From Utricularia gibba (taxonomy: Eukaryota > Streptophyta > Magnoliopsida > Lamiales > Lentibulariaceae): DNA of 58,404 nucleotides. Shown here one piece after another: positions 1 through 11,900 of the stretch. Position numbers and translations under genes: made by a program. The notes under the pieces are model-generated. The model did not search any database. It had not been told where the DNA came from and worked only from the letters and a program-made list of their open reading frames with translations. Positions within the stretch are counted from its first letter, which is position 1. Each line of letters begins with the position of its first letter. The stretch is from assembly GCA_002189035.1 (NCBI GenBank), contig NEEC01000060.1, forward strand, positions 1 to 58,404, written 5' to 3'.

Positions 1-375
1 GCACACTGTTGGGAAGCCCTTTTCGAGCTCCAAGTATTATAATTTGGAGTTACGTTTGTCCGATAACTGTGGACATATTAAAAACAAGCCACAACGAAAA
101 GTGTCTTAGGTGTCCTTTCTTGGTGGCTGCGTCTAAGAATGTGCTTCTCGTTCTCGACATTGATGCAAATGGGATACACGGCAAAAGAATCAAATAGCCA
201 CTAGAGACATGGTGTATGGGAATGGTGCATCAAGAATCAGAAGTATCATAGCAACTAATTGAATCAATCAACAGCCAAAACATATGGTGTCAAACTTCAT
301 CGGATATGCGATCAAGATGGAAAAAAGTCACATGTTACATCATGAATTTCGTGGCATCACTTATCCCAACACTGT

Positions 376-470
376 TGTATACTCAGGATATGCGTAAATA
401 TTTATTTTTAACAAATCCGGTGCACGTGTGATTTTTTCGGCTGCATCCCGAATGGTGATGCGCAATGAAA
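376..470. repeat. B-like tail tract in the first alpha monomer
   Basis: From 376 the alpha tail reads in the B form (GTATACTCAGG, AACAAATCCGG, TTCGGCTGCATCCCGAATGG) instead of the usual dimer-domain form (ATACACTCTGG, AATGAATCC, TTAGGATGCACC). By about 473 the dimer-domain form (ACTACGTCG) is back. The tract therefore looks like a conversion or crossover segment of 80-95 bp. The same replacement occurs at about 3551-3640. Confidence 0.85.
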
Positions 471-1067
471 TGACTACGTCGCACATCCTGGTCCGCGAAA
501 CACTCTTGCATAACATGCAGATCCTTGCTCTTCATAGCACACTGTTGGGAAGCCCTTTTCGAGCTCCAAGTATTATAATTTGGAGTTACGTTTGTCCGAT
601 AACTGTGGACATATTAAAAAAGGGCCACAACGAAAGGTGTCTCACGTGGCATTCCGTGGTGACTGCATTTAATAATGTGCTTCATGTTCTCGAAATTGAT
701 GCGAACAACATACAAGGCAAAAGAATCAAATAGCCACTAGAGACATGGTATACGGGAATGGTGCATCAAGAATCAGAAGTATCATAGCAACTAAATGCAT
801 CAACATATGGTGTCAGAATTCATCTACTATGCGATCAAGTTGGAAAAAAGTCACATGCTACATCATGAATTTCGTGGCATCACTTATCCCAACACTGTTA
901 TACACTCTGGATATGCGTAAATATTTATTTTTAATGAATCCCGTGCACGTGTGATTTTTAGGATGCACCCCGAATGATGATGCGCAATGAAATGACTACG
1001 TCGCACATCCTGGTCCGCGAAGCACCTCTTGCATAACATGCAGATCCTTGCTCTTCATAGCACACTG

Positions 1068-1603
1068 TTGGGAAGCCCTTTTCGAGCTCCAAGTATTATA
1101 ATTTGGAGTTACGTTTGTCCGATAACTGTGGACATATTAAAAACAAGCCACAACGAAAAGTGTCTTAGGTGTCCTTTCTTGGTGGCTGCGTCTAAGAATG
1201 TGCTTCTCGTTCTCGACATTGATGCAAATGGGATACACGGCAAAAGAATCAAATAGCCACTAGAGACATGGTGTATGGGAATGGTGCATCAAGAATCAGA
1301 AGTATCATAGCAACTAATTGAATCAATCAACAGCCAAAACATATGGTGTCAAACTTCATCGGATATGCGATCAAGATGGAAAAAAGTCACATGTTACATC
1401 ATGAATTTCGTGGCATCACTTATCCCAACACTGTTATATACACTCTGGATATGCGTAAATATTTATTTTTAATGAATCCGTGCACGTGTGATTTTTAGGA
1501 TGCACCCGAATGATGATGCGCAATGAAATGACTACGTCGCACATCCTGGTCCGCGAAGCACCTCTTGCATAACATGCAGATCCTTGCTCTTCATAGCACA
1601 CTG
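1068..1603. repeat. Representative alpha monomer (536 bp)
   Basis: Chosen as a typical alpha copy, in the TTGGGAAGC phase. The opening ~95 bp match beta, including GAGCTCC and the TATTAAAAA run. From about 1156 the sequence follows B: AAAAGTGTCTT, then GGTGGCTGCGTCTAAG. The run from about 1182 to 1432 looks identical to B copies, including the AATTGAATCAATCAACAG stretch that beta lacks. The tail from about 1433 returns to the beta-like form (CACTCTGG, GAATGATGATG). The word CTTAGGTGTCC near 1164 marks alpha and is not the usual B form (CTTCCGTGTCC). Other alpha copies begin at 9, 2127, 3183, 4244, 5299, 6356, 7410 and 8465. The unit boundary is arbitrary, since a tandem repeat has no natural start. 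Confidence 0.93.
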
Positions 1604-2126
1604 TTGGGAAGCCCTATTCGAGCTCCAAGTATTATAATTTGGAGTTACGTTTGTCCGATAACTGTGGACATATTAAAAAAGGGCCACAACGAAAGGTGTC
1701 TCACGTGGCATTCCGTGGTGACTGCATTTAATAATGTGCTTCATGTTCTCGAAATTGATGCGAACAACATACAAGGCAAAAGAATCAAATAGCCACTAGA
1801 GACATGGTATACGGGAATGGTGCATCAAGAATCAGAAGTATCATAGCAACTAAATGCATCAACATATGGTGTCAGAATTCATCTACTATGCGATCAAGTT
1901 GGAAAAAAGTCACATGCTACATCATGAATTTCGTGGCATCACTTATCCCAACACTGTTATACACTCTGGATATGCGTAAATATTTATTTTTAATGAATCC
2001 CGTGCACGTGTGATTTTTAGGATGCACCCCGAATGATGATGCGCAATGAAATGACTACGTCGCACATCCTGGTCCGCGAAGCACCTCTTGCATAACATGC
2101 AGATCCTTGCTCTTCATAGCACACTG
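1604..2126. repeat. Representative beta monomer (523 bp)
   Basis: Typical beta copy. It is told apart from alpha and B by AAAGGGCCACAACG, GTGTCTCACGTGGCATTCC, TTTAATAATGTGC, GAAATTGATGCGAAC, and by AAATGCATCAACATATGG with the EcoRI-containing GTCAGAATTCATC. Compared with alpha, 13 bp are missing between CAACTAA and CATATGG, which explains the length difference of 523 against 536 bp. Beta tails are nearly uniform from copy to copy, in contrast with alpha tails. Other beta copies begin at 545, 2661, 3719, 4776, 5833, 6887 and 7943. The copies at 1604 and 6887 share an A after GGGAAGCCCT that resembles the B form (GCTTTATTCG). Confidence 0.93.
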
Positions 2127-3550
2127 TTGGGAAGCCCTTTTCGAGCTCCAAGTATTATAATTTGGAGTTACGTTTGTCCGATAACTGTGGACATATTAAA
2201 AACAAGCCACAACGAAAAGTGTCTTAGGTGTCCTTTCTTGGTGGCTGCGTCTAAGAATGTGCTTCTCGTTCTCGACATTGATGCAAATGGGATACACGGC
2301 AAAAGAATCAAATAGCCACTAGAGACATGGTGTATGGGAATGGTGCATCAAGAATCAAAGTATCATAGCAACTAATTGAATCAATCAACAGCCAAAACAT
2401 ATGGTGTCAAACTTCATCGGATATGCGATCAAGATGGAAAAAAGTCACATGTTACATCATGAATTTCGTGGCATCACTTATCCCAACACTGTTATACACT
2501 CTGGATATGCGTAAATATTTATTTTTAATGAATCCGTGCACGTGTGATTTTTAGGATGCATCCCGAATGGTGATGCGCAATGAAATGACTACGTCGCACA
2601 TCCTGGTCCGCGAAGCACCTCTTGCATAACATGCAGATCCTTGCTCTTCATAGCACACTGTTGGGAAGCCCTTTCGAGCTCCAAGTATTATAATTTGGAG
2701 TTACGTTTGTCCGATAACTGTGGACATATTAAAAAAGGGCCACAACGAAAGGTGTCTCACGTGGCATTCCGTGGTGACTGCATTTAATAATGTGCTTCAT
2801 GTTCTCGAAATTGATGCGAACAACATACAAGGCAAAAGAATCAAATAGCCACTAGAGACATGGTATACGGGAATGGTGCATCAAGAATCAGAAGTATCAT
2901 AGCAACTAAATGCATCAACATATGGTGTCAGAATTCATCTACTATGCGATCAAGTTGGAAAAAAGTCACATGCTACATCATGAATTTCGTGGCATCACTT
3001 ATCCCAACACTGTTATACACTCTGGATATGCGTAAATATTTATTTTTAATGAATCCCGTGCACGTGTGATTTTTAGGATGCACCCCGAATGATGATGCGC
3101 AATGAAATGACTACGTCGCACATCCTGGTCCGCGAAGCACCTCTTGCATAACATGCAGATCCTTGCTCTTCATAGCACACTGTTGGGAAGCCCTTTTCGA
3201 GCTCCAAGTATTATAATTTGGAGTTACGTTTGTCCGATAACTGTGGACATATTAAAAACAAGCCACAACGAAAAGTGTCTTAGGTGTCCTTTCTTGGTGG
3301 CTGCGTCTAAGAATGTGCTTCTCGTTCTCGACATTGATGCAAATGGGATACACGGCAAAAGAATCAAATAGCCACTAGAGACATGGTGTATGGGAATGGT
3401 GCATCAAGAATCAGAAGTATCATAGCAACTAATTGAATCAATCAACAGCCAAAACATATGGTGTCAAACTTCATCGGATATGCGATCAAGATGGAAAAAA
3501 GTCACATGTTACATCATGAATTTCGTGGCATCACTTATCCCAACACTGTT

Positions 3551-3645
3551 GTATACTCAGGATATGCGTAAATATTATTTTTAACAAAATCCGGTGCACG
3601 TGTGATTTTTCGGCTGCATCCCGAATGGTGATGCGCAATGAAATG
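3551..3645. repeat. B-like tail tract in the alpha monomer at 3183
   Basis: The tail changes to the B form at 3551 (GTATACTCAGG) and returns to the dimer-domain form at ACTACGTCG near 3648, as in the tract at 376-470. The TAAATATTTA palindrome is broken here by loss of one T (AATATTATTTTT), and one extra A precedes TCCGG. It lies exactly three dimers downstream of the first such tract. Confidence 0.83.
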
Positions 3646-6600
3646 ACTACGTCGCACATCCTGGTCCGCGAAGCACCTCTTGCATAACATGCAGATCCTT
3701 GCTCTTCATAGCACACTGTTGGGAAGCCCTTTCGAGCTCCAAGTATTATAATTTGGAGTTACGTTTGTCCGATAACTGTGGACATATTAAAAAAGGGCCA
3801 CAACGAAAGGTGTCTCACGTGGCATTCCGTGGTGACTGCATTTAATAATGTGCTTCATGTTCTCGAAATTGATGCGAACAACATACAAGGCAAAAGAATC
3901 AAATAGCCACTAGAGACATGGTATACGGGAATGGTGCATCAAGAATCAGAAGTATCATAGCAACTAAATGCATCAACATATGGTGTCAGAATTCATCTAC
4001 TATGCGATCATCAAGTTGGAAAAAAGTCACATGCTACATCATGAATTTCGTGGCATCACTTATCCCAACACTGTTATACACTCTGGATATGCGTAAATAT
4101 TTATTTTTAATGAATCCCGTGCACGTGTGATTTTTAGGATGCACCCCGAATGATGATGCGCAATGAAATGACTACGTCGCACATCCTGGTCCGCGAAGCA
4201 CCTCTTGCATAACATGCAGATCCTTGCTCTTCATAGCACACTGTTGGGAAGCCCTTTTCGAGCTCCAAGTATTATAATTTGGAGTTACGTTTGTCCGATA
4301 ACTGTGGACATATTAAAAACAAGCCACAACGAAAAGTGTCTTAGGTGTCCTTTCTTGGTGGCTGCGTCTAAGAATGTGCTTCTCGTTCTCGACATTGATG
4401 CAAATGGGATACACGGCAAAAGAATCAAATAGCCACTAGAGACATGGTGTATGGGAATGGTGCATCAAGAATCAGAAGTATCATAGCAACTAATTGAATC
4501 AATCAACAGCCAAAACATATGGTGTCAAACTTCATCGGATATGCGATCAAGATGGAAAAAAGTCACATGTTACATCATGAATTTCGTGGCATCACTTATC
4601 CCAACACTGTTATACACTCTGGATATGCGTAAATATTTATTTTTAAAATCCCGTGCACGTGTGATTTTTAGGATGCACCCGAATGATGATGCGCAATGAA
4701 ATGACTACGTCGCACATCCTGGTCGCGAAACACCTCTTGCATAACATGCAGATCCTTGCTCTTCATAGCACACTGTTGGGAAGCCCTTTTCGAGCTCCAA
4801 GTATTATAATTTGGAGTTACGTTTGTCCGATAACTGTGGACATATTAAAAAAGGGCCACAACGAAAGGTGTCTCACGTGGCATTCCGTGGTGACTGCATT
4901 TAATAATGTGCTTCATGTTCTCGAAATTGATGCGAACAACATACAAGGCAAAAGAATCAAATAGCCACTAGAGACATGGTATACGGGAATGGTGCATCAA
5001 GAATCAGAAGTATCATAGCAACTAAATGCATCAACATATGGTGTCAGAATTCATCTACTATGCGATCAAGTTGGAAAAAAGTCACATGCTACATCATGAA
5101 TTTCGTGGCATCACTTATCCCAACACTGTTATACACTCTGGATATGCGTAAATATTTATTTTTAATGAATCCCGTGCACGTGTGATTTTTAGGATGCACC
5201 CCGAATGATGATGCGCAATGAAATGACTACGTCGCACATCCTGGTCCGCGAAGCACCTCTTGCATAACATGCAGATCCTTGCTCTTCATAGCACACTGTT
5301 GGGAAGCCCTTTTCGAGCTCCAAGTATTATAATTTGGAGTTACGTTTGTCCGATAACTGTGGACATATTAAAAACAAGCCACAACGAAAAGTGTCTTAGG
5401 TGTCCTTTCTTGGTGGCTGCGTCTAAGAATGTGCTTCTCGTTCTCGACATTGATGCAAATGGGATACACGGCAAAAGAATCAAATAGCCACTAGAGACAT
5501 GGTGTATGGGAATGGTGCATCAAGAATCAGAAGTATCATAGCAACTAATTGAATCAATCAACAGCCAAAACATATGGTGTCAAACTTCATCGGATATGCG
5601 ATCAAGATGGAAAAAAGTCACATGTTACATCATGAATTTCGTGGCATCACTTATCCCAACACTGTTATACACTCTGGATATGCGTAAATATTTATTTTTA
5701 ATGAATCCGTGCACGTGTGATTTTTAGGATGCACCCGAATGATGATGCGCAATGAAATGACTACGTCGCACATCCTGGTCCGCGAAGCACCTCTTGCATA
5801 ACATGCAGATCCTTGCTCTTCATAGCACACTGTTGGGAAGCCCTTTTCGAGCTCCAAGTATTATAATTTGGAGTTACGTTTGTCCGATAACTGTGGACAT
5901 ATTAAAAAAGGGCCACAACGAAAGGTGTCTCACGTGGCATTCCGTGGTGACTGCATTTAATAATGTGCTTCATGTTCTCGAAATTGATGCGAACAACATA
6001 CAAGGCAAAAGAATCAAATAGCCACTAGAGACATGGTATACGGGAATGGTGCATCAAGAATCAGAAGTATCATAGCAACTAAATGCATCAACATATGGTG
6101 TCAGAATTCATCTACTATGCGATCAAGTTGGAAAAAAGTCACATGCTACATCATGAATTTCGTGGCATCACTTATCCCAACACTGTTATACACTCTGGAT
6201 ATGCGTAAATATTTATTTTTAATGAATCCCGTGCACGTGTGATTTTTAGGATGCACCCCGAATGATGATGCGCAATGAAATGACTACGTCGCACATCCTG
6301 GTCCGCGAAGCACCTCTTGCATAACATGCAGATCCTTGCTCTTCATAGCACACTGTTGGGAAGCCCTTTTCGAGCTCCAAGTATTATAATTTGGAGTTAC
6401 GTTTGTCCGATAACTGTGGACATATTAAAAACAAGCCACAACGAAAAGTGTCTTAGGTGTCCTTTCTTGGTGGCTGCGTCTAAGAATGTGCTTCTCGTTC
6501 TCGACATTGATGCAAATGGGATACACGGCAAAAGAATCAAATAGCCACTAGAGACATGGTGTATGGGAATGGTGCATCAAGAATCAGAAGTATCATAGCA

Positions 6601-8464
6601 ACTAATTGAATCAATCAACAGCCAAAACATATGGTGTCAAACTTCATCGGATATGCGATCAAGATGGAAAAAAGTCACATGTTACATCATGAATTTCGTG
6701 GCATCACTTATCCCAACACTGTTGTACACTCTGGATATGCGTAAATATTTATTTTTAAATCCGTGCACGTGTGATTTTTAGGCTGCACCCGAATGGTGAT
6801 GCGCAATGAAATGACTACGTCGCACATCCTGGTCGCGAAGCACCTCTTGCATAACATGCAGATCCTTGCTCTTCATAGCACACCTGTTGGGAAGCCCTAT
6901 TCGAGCTCCAAGTATTATAATTTGGAGTTACGTTTGTCCGATAACTGTGGACATATTAAAAAAGGGCCACAACGAAAGGTGTCTCACGTGGCATTCCGTG
7001 GTGACTGCATTTAATAATGTGCTTCATGTTCTCGAAATTGATGCGAACAACATACAAGGCAAAAGAATCAAATAGCCACTAGAGACATGGTATATGGGGA
7101 ATGGTGCATCAAGAATCAGAAGTATCATAGCAACTAAATGCATCAACATATGGTGTCAGAATTCATCTACTATGCGATCAAGTTGGAAAAAAGTCACATG
7201 CTACATCATGAATTTCGTGGCATCACTTATCCCAACACTGTTATACACTCTGGATATGCGTAAATATTTATTTTTAATGAATCCCGTGCACGTGTGATTT
7301 TTAGGATGCACCCCGAATGATGATGCGCAATGAAATGACTACGTCGCACATCCTGGTCCGCGAAGCACCTCTTGCATAACATGCAGATCCTTGCTCTTCA
7401 TAGCACACTTTGGGAAGCCCTTTTCGAGCTCCAAGTATTATAATTTGGAGTTACGTTTGTCCGATAACTGTGGACATATTAAAAACAAGCCACAACGAAA
7501 AGTGTCTTAGGTGTCCTTTCTTGGTGGCTGCGTCTAAGAATGTGCTTCTCGTTCTCGACATTGATGCAAATGGGATACACGGCAAAAGAATCAAATAGCC
7601 ACTAGAGACATGGTGTATGGGAATGGTGCATCAAGAATCAGAAGTATCATAGCAACTAATTGAATCAATCAACAGCCAAAACATATGGTGTCAAACTTCA
7701 TCGGATATGCGATCAAGATGGAAAAAAGTCACATGTTACATCATGAATTTCGTGGCATCACTTATCCCAACACTGTTGTACACTCTGGATATGCGTAAAT
7801 ATTTATTTTAAAAATCCGTGCACGTGTGATTTTTAGGATGCACCCCCGAATGGTGATGCGCAATGAAATGACTACGTCGCACATCCTGGTCGCGAAGCAC
7901 CTCTTGCATAACATGCAGATCCTTGCTCTTCATAGCACACTGTTGGGAAGCCCTTTTCGAGCTCCAAGTATTATAATTTGGAGTTACGTTTGTCCGATAA
8001 CTGTGGACATATTAAAAAAGGGCCACAACGAAAGGTGTCTCACGTGGCATTCCGTGGTGACTGCATTTAATAATGTGCTTCATGTTCTCGAAATTGATGC
8101 GAACAACATACAAGGCAAAAGAATCAAATAGCCACTAGAGACATGGTATACGGGAATGGTGCATCAAGAATCAGAAGTATCATAGCAACTAAATGCATCA
8201 ACATATGGTGTCAGAATTCATCTACTATGCGATCAAGTTGGAAAAAAGTCACATGCTACATCATGAATTTCGTGGCATCACTTATCCCAACACTGTTATA
8301 CACTCTGGATATGCGTAAATATTTATTTTTAATGAATCCGTGCACGTGTGATTTTTAGGATGCACCCCGAATGATGATGCGCAATGAAATGACTACGTCG
8401 CACATCCTGGTCCGCGAAGCACCTCTTGCATAACATGCAGATCCTTGCTCTTCATAGCACACTG

Positions 8465-8999
8465 TTGGGAAGCCCTTTTCGAGCTCCAAGTATTATAATT
8501 TGGAGTTACGTTTGTCCGATAACTGTGGACATATTAAAAACAAGCCACAACGAAAAGTGTCTTAGGTGTCCTTTCTTGGTGGCTGCGTCTAAGAATGTGC
8601 TTCTCGTTCTCGACATTGATGCAAATGGGATACACGGCAAAAGAATCAAATAGCCACTAGAGACATGGTGTATGGGAATGGTGCATCAAGAATCAGAAGT
8701 ATCATAGCAACTAATTGAATCAATCAACAGCCAAAACATATGGTGTCAAACTTCATCGGATATGCGATCAAGATGGAAAAAAGTCACATGTTACATCATG
8801 AATTTCGTGGCATCACTTATCCCAACACTGTTGTATACTCAGGATATGCGTAAATATTTATTTTTAACAAATCCGGTGCACGTGTGATTTTTCGGCTGCA
8901 TCCCGAATGGTGATGCGCAATGAAATGACTATGTCGCACATCCTGGTCCACGAAGCACCTCTTCGAAACATGTAGAGCCTTACTCTTCATAGCACACCA
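8465..8999. repeat. Transition monomer: alpha front, B tail
   Basis: The front carries alpha diagnostics (GAGCTC; CTTAGGTGTCC near 8560-8570). From about 8832 the tail is B-like, and unlike the tracts at 376 and 3551 it does not switch back: the next bases read ACTATGTCGC and CCACGAAGC, which are B forms, followed by the first B anchor at 9000. The crossover lies in the ~250 bp between the last alpha diagnostic (~8578) and the first B diagnostic (~8832), where alpha and B are indistinguishable. The junction is clean, with no foreign sequence. Confidence 0.9.
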
Positions 9000-11900
9000 T
9001 TGGGAAGCTTTATTCGTGCTCCAAGTAATATCATATGGAGTTACGTTTTCCGATAACTGTGGACATATTAAAAACAACCTCAACGAAAAGTGTCTTCCGT
9101 GTCCTTCTTGGTGGCTGCGTCTAAGAATGTGCTTCTCGTTCTCGACATTGATGCAAATGGGATACACGGCAAAAGAATCAAATAGCCACTAGAGACATGG
9201 TGTATGGGAATGGTGCATCAAGAATCAGAAGTATCATAGCAACTAATTGAATCAATCAACAGCCAAAACATATGGTGTCAAACTTCATCGGATATGCGAT
9301 CAAGATGGAAAAAAGTCACATGTTACATCATGAATTTCGTGGCATCACTTATCCCAACACTGTTGTATACTCAGGATATGCGTAAATATTTATTTTTAAC
9401 AAATCCGGTGCACGTGTGATTTTTCGGCTGCATCCCGAATGGTGATGCGCAATGAAATGACTATGTCGCACATCCTGGTCCACGAAGCACCTCTTCGAAA
9501 ACATGTAGAGCCTTACTCTTCATAGCACACCATTGGGAAGCTTTATTCGTGCTCCAAGTAATATCATATGGAGTTACGTTTTTCCGATAACTGTGGACAT
9601 ATTAAAAACAACCTCAACGAAAAGTGTCTTCCGTGTCCTTCCTTGGTGGCTGCGTCTAAGAATGTGCTTCTCGTTCTCGACATTGATGCAAATGGGATAC
9701 ACGGCAAAAGAATCAAATAGCCACTAGAGACATGGTGTATGGGAATGGTGCATCAAGAATCAGAAGTATCATAGCAACTAATTGAATCAATCAACAGCCA
9801 AAACATATGGTGTCAAACTTCATCGGATATGCGATCAAGATGGAAAAAAGTCACATGTTACATCATGAATTTCGTGGCATCACTTATCCCAACACTGTTG
9901 TATACTCAGGATATGCGTAAATATTTATTTTTAACAAATCCGGTGCACGTGTGATTTTTCGGCTGCATCCCGAATGGTGATGCGCAATGAAATGACTATG
10001 TCGCACATCCTGGTCCACGAAGCACCTCTTCGAAAACATGTAGAGCCTTACTCTTCATAGCACACCATTGGGAAGCTTTATTCGTGCTCCAAGTAATATC
10101 ATATGGAGTTACGTTTTTCCGATAACTGTGGACATATTAAAAACAACCTCAACGAAAAGTGTCTTCGTGTCCTTCCTTGGTGGCTGCGTCTAAGAATGTG
10201 CTTCTCGTTCTCGACATTGATGCAAATGGGATACACGGCAAAAGAATCAAATAGCCACTAGAGACATGGTGTATGGGAATGGTGCATCAAGAATCAGAAG
10301 TATCATAGCAACTAATTGAATCAATCAACAGCCAAAACATATGGTGTCAAACTTCATCGGATATGCGATCAAGATGGAAAAAAGTCACATGTTACATCAT
10401 GAATTTCGTGGCATCACTTATCCCAACACTGTTGTATACTCAGGATATGCGTAAATATTTATTTTTAACAAATCCGGTGCACGTGTGATTTTTCGGCTGC
10501 ATCCCGAATGGTGATGCGCAATGAAATGACTATGTCGCACATCCTGGTCCACGAAGCACCTCTTCGAAAACATGTAGAGCCTTACTCTTCATAGCACACC
10601 ATTGGGAAGCTTTATTCGTGCTCCAAGTAATATCATATGGAGTTACGTTTTTCCGATAACTGTGGACATATTAAAAACAACCTCAACGAAAAGTGTCTTC
10701 CGTGTCCTTCCTTGGTGGCTGCGTCTAAGAATGTGCTTCTCGTTCTCGACATTGATGCAAATGGGATACACGGCAAAAGAATCAAATAGCCACTAGAGAC
10801 ATGGTGTATGGGAATGGTGCATCAAGAATCAGAAGTATCATAGCAACTAATTGAATCAATCAACAGCCAAAACATATGGTGTCAAACTTCATCGGATATG
10901 CGATCAAGATGGAAAAAAGTCACATGTTACATCATGAATTTCGTGGCATCACTTATCCCAACACTGTTGTATACTCAGGATATGCGTAAATATTTATTTT
11001 TAACAAATCCGGTGCACGTGTGATTTTTCGGCTGCATCCCGAATGGTGATGCGCAATGAAATGACTATGTCGCACATCCTGGTCCACGAAGCACCTCTTC
11101 GAAACATGTAGAGCCTTACTCTTCATAGCACACCATTGGGAAGCTTTATTCGTGCTCAAGTAATATCATATGGAGTTACGTTTTTCCGATAACTGTGGAC
11201 ATATTAAAAAAACCTCAACGAAAAGTGTCTTCCGTGTCCTTCCTTGGTGGCTGCGTCTAAGAATGTGCTTCTCGTTCTCGACATTGATGCAAATGGGATA
11301 CACGGCAAAAGAATCAAATAGCCACTAGAGACATGGTGTATGGGAATGGTGCATCAAGAATCAGAAGTATCATAGCAACTAATTGAATCAATCAACAGCC
11401 AAAACATATGGTGTCAAACTTCATCGGATATGCGATCAAGATGGAAAAAAGTCACATGTTACATCATGAATTTCGTGGCATCACTTATCCCAACACTGTT
11501 GTATACTCAGGATATGCGTAAATATTTATTTTTAACAAATCCGGTGCACGTGTGATTTTTCGGCTGCATCCCGAATGGTGATGCGCAATGAAATGACTAT
11601 GTCGCACATCCTGGTCCACGAAGCACCTCTTCGAAAACATGTAGAGCCTTACTCTTCATAGCACACCATTGGGAAGCTTTATTCGTGCTCCAAGTAATAT
11701 CATATGGAGTTACGTTTTTCCGATAACTGTGGACATATTAAAAACAACCTCAACGAAAAGTGTCTTCCGTGTCCTTCCTTGGTGGCTGCGTCTAAGAATG
11801 TGCTTCTCGTTCTCGACATTGATGCAAATGGGATACACGGCAAAAGAATCAAATAGCCACTAGAGACATGGTGTATGGGAATGGTGCATCAAGAATCAGA

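Larger units (their letters stand above)
1..8830. repeat. Dimeric higher-order repeat domain (alpha/beta, ~1057 bp period)
   Basis: Monomers alternate strictly between two types. TTGGGAAGC-type anchors lie at 9, 545, 1068, 1604, 2127, 2661, 3183, 3719, 4244, 4776, 5299, 5833, 6356, 6887, 7410, 7943 and 8465. Spacings alternate 531-536 and 522-525 bp, so the higher-order unit is about 1055-1061 bp and is present about 8.5 times. Both types share a SacI site (GAGCTC) near the unit start, where B monomers have a HindIII site instead. Only beta carries the EcoRI site GAATTC and lacks 13 bp in the stretch after CAACTAA. Odd copies: 7410 lacks two bases before its anchor, 3719 has a 3-base insertion near 4012, and 2661 and 3719 share one fewer T after GGGAAGCC. 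The right limit is uncertain within about 8578-8832, because alpha and B are identical there. Confidence 0.95.

Noticed and set aside
1029-1256. A 75-codon frame in alpha and beta monomers, and a 69-codon frame at 1804-2013 in beta
   Set aside because: Both repeat with the satellite phase. The 75-codon frame starts at TTG; the 69-codon one starts at ATG but changes or disappears in alpha and B. No coding signal beyond the repetition.
1604-6900. A five-dimer super-repeat (~5.28 kb), suggested by a shared variant at 1604 and 6887 and B-like tails at 3551 and 8830
   Set aside because: Other copies five dimers apart (9 and 5299; 1068 and 6356; 2661 and 7943) do not share their variants.
9533-9727. 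A 64-codon reading frame on the plus strand recurring in most B monomers
   Set aside because: It begins at TTG, not ATG, is broken by 1 bp indels in many copies, and recurs only because the monomer recurs. It has no recognisable domain.
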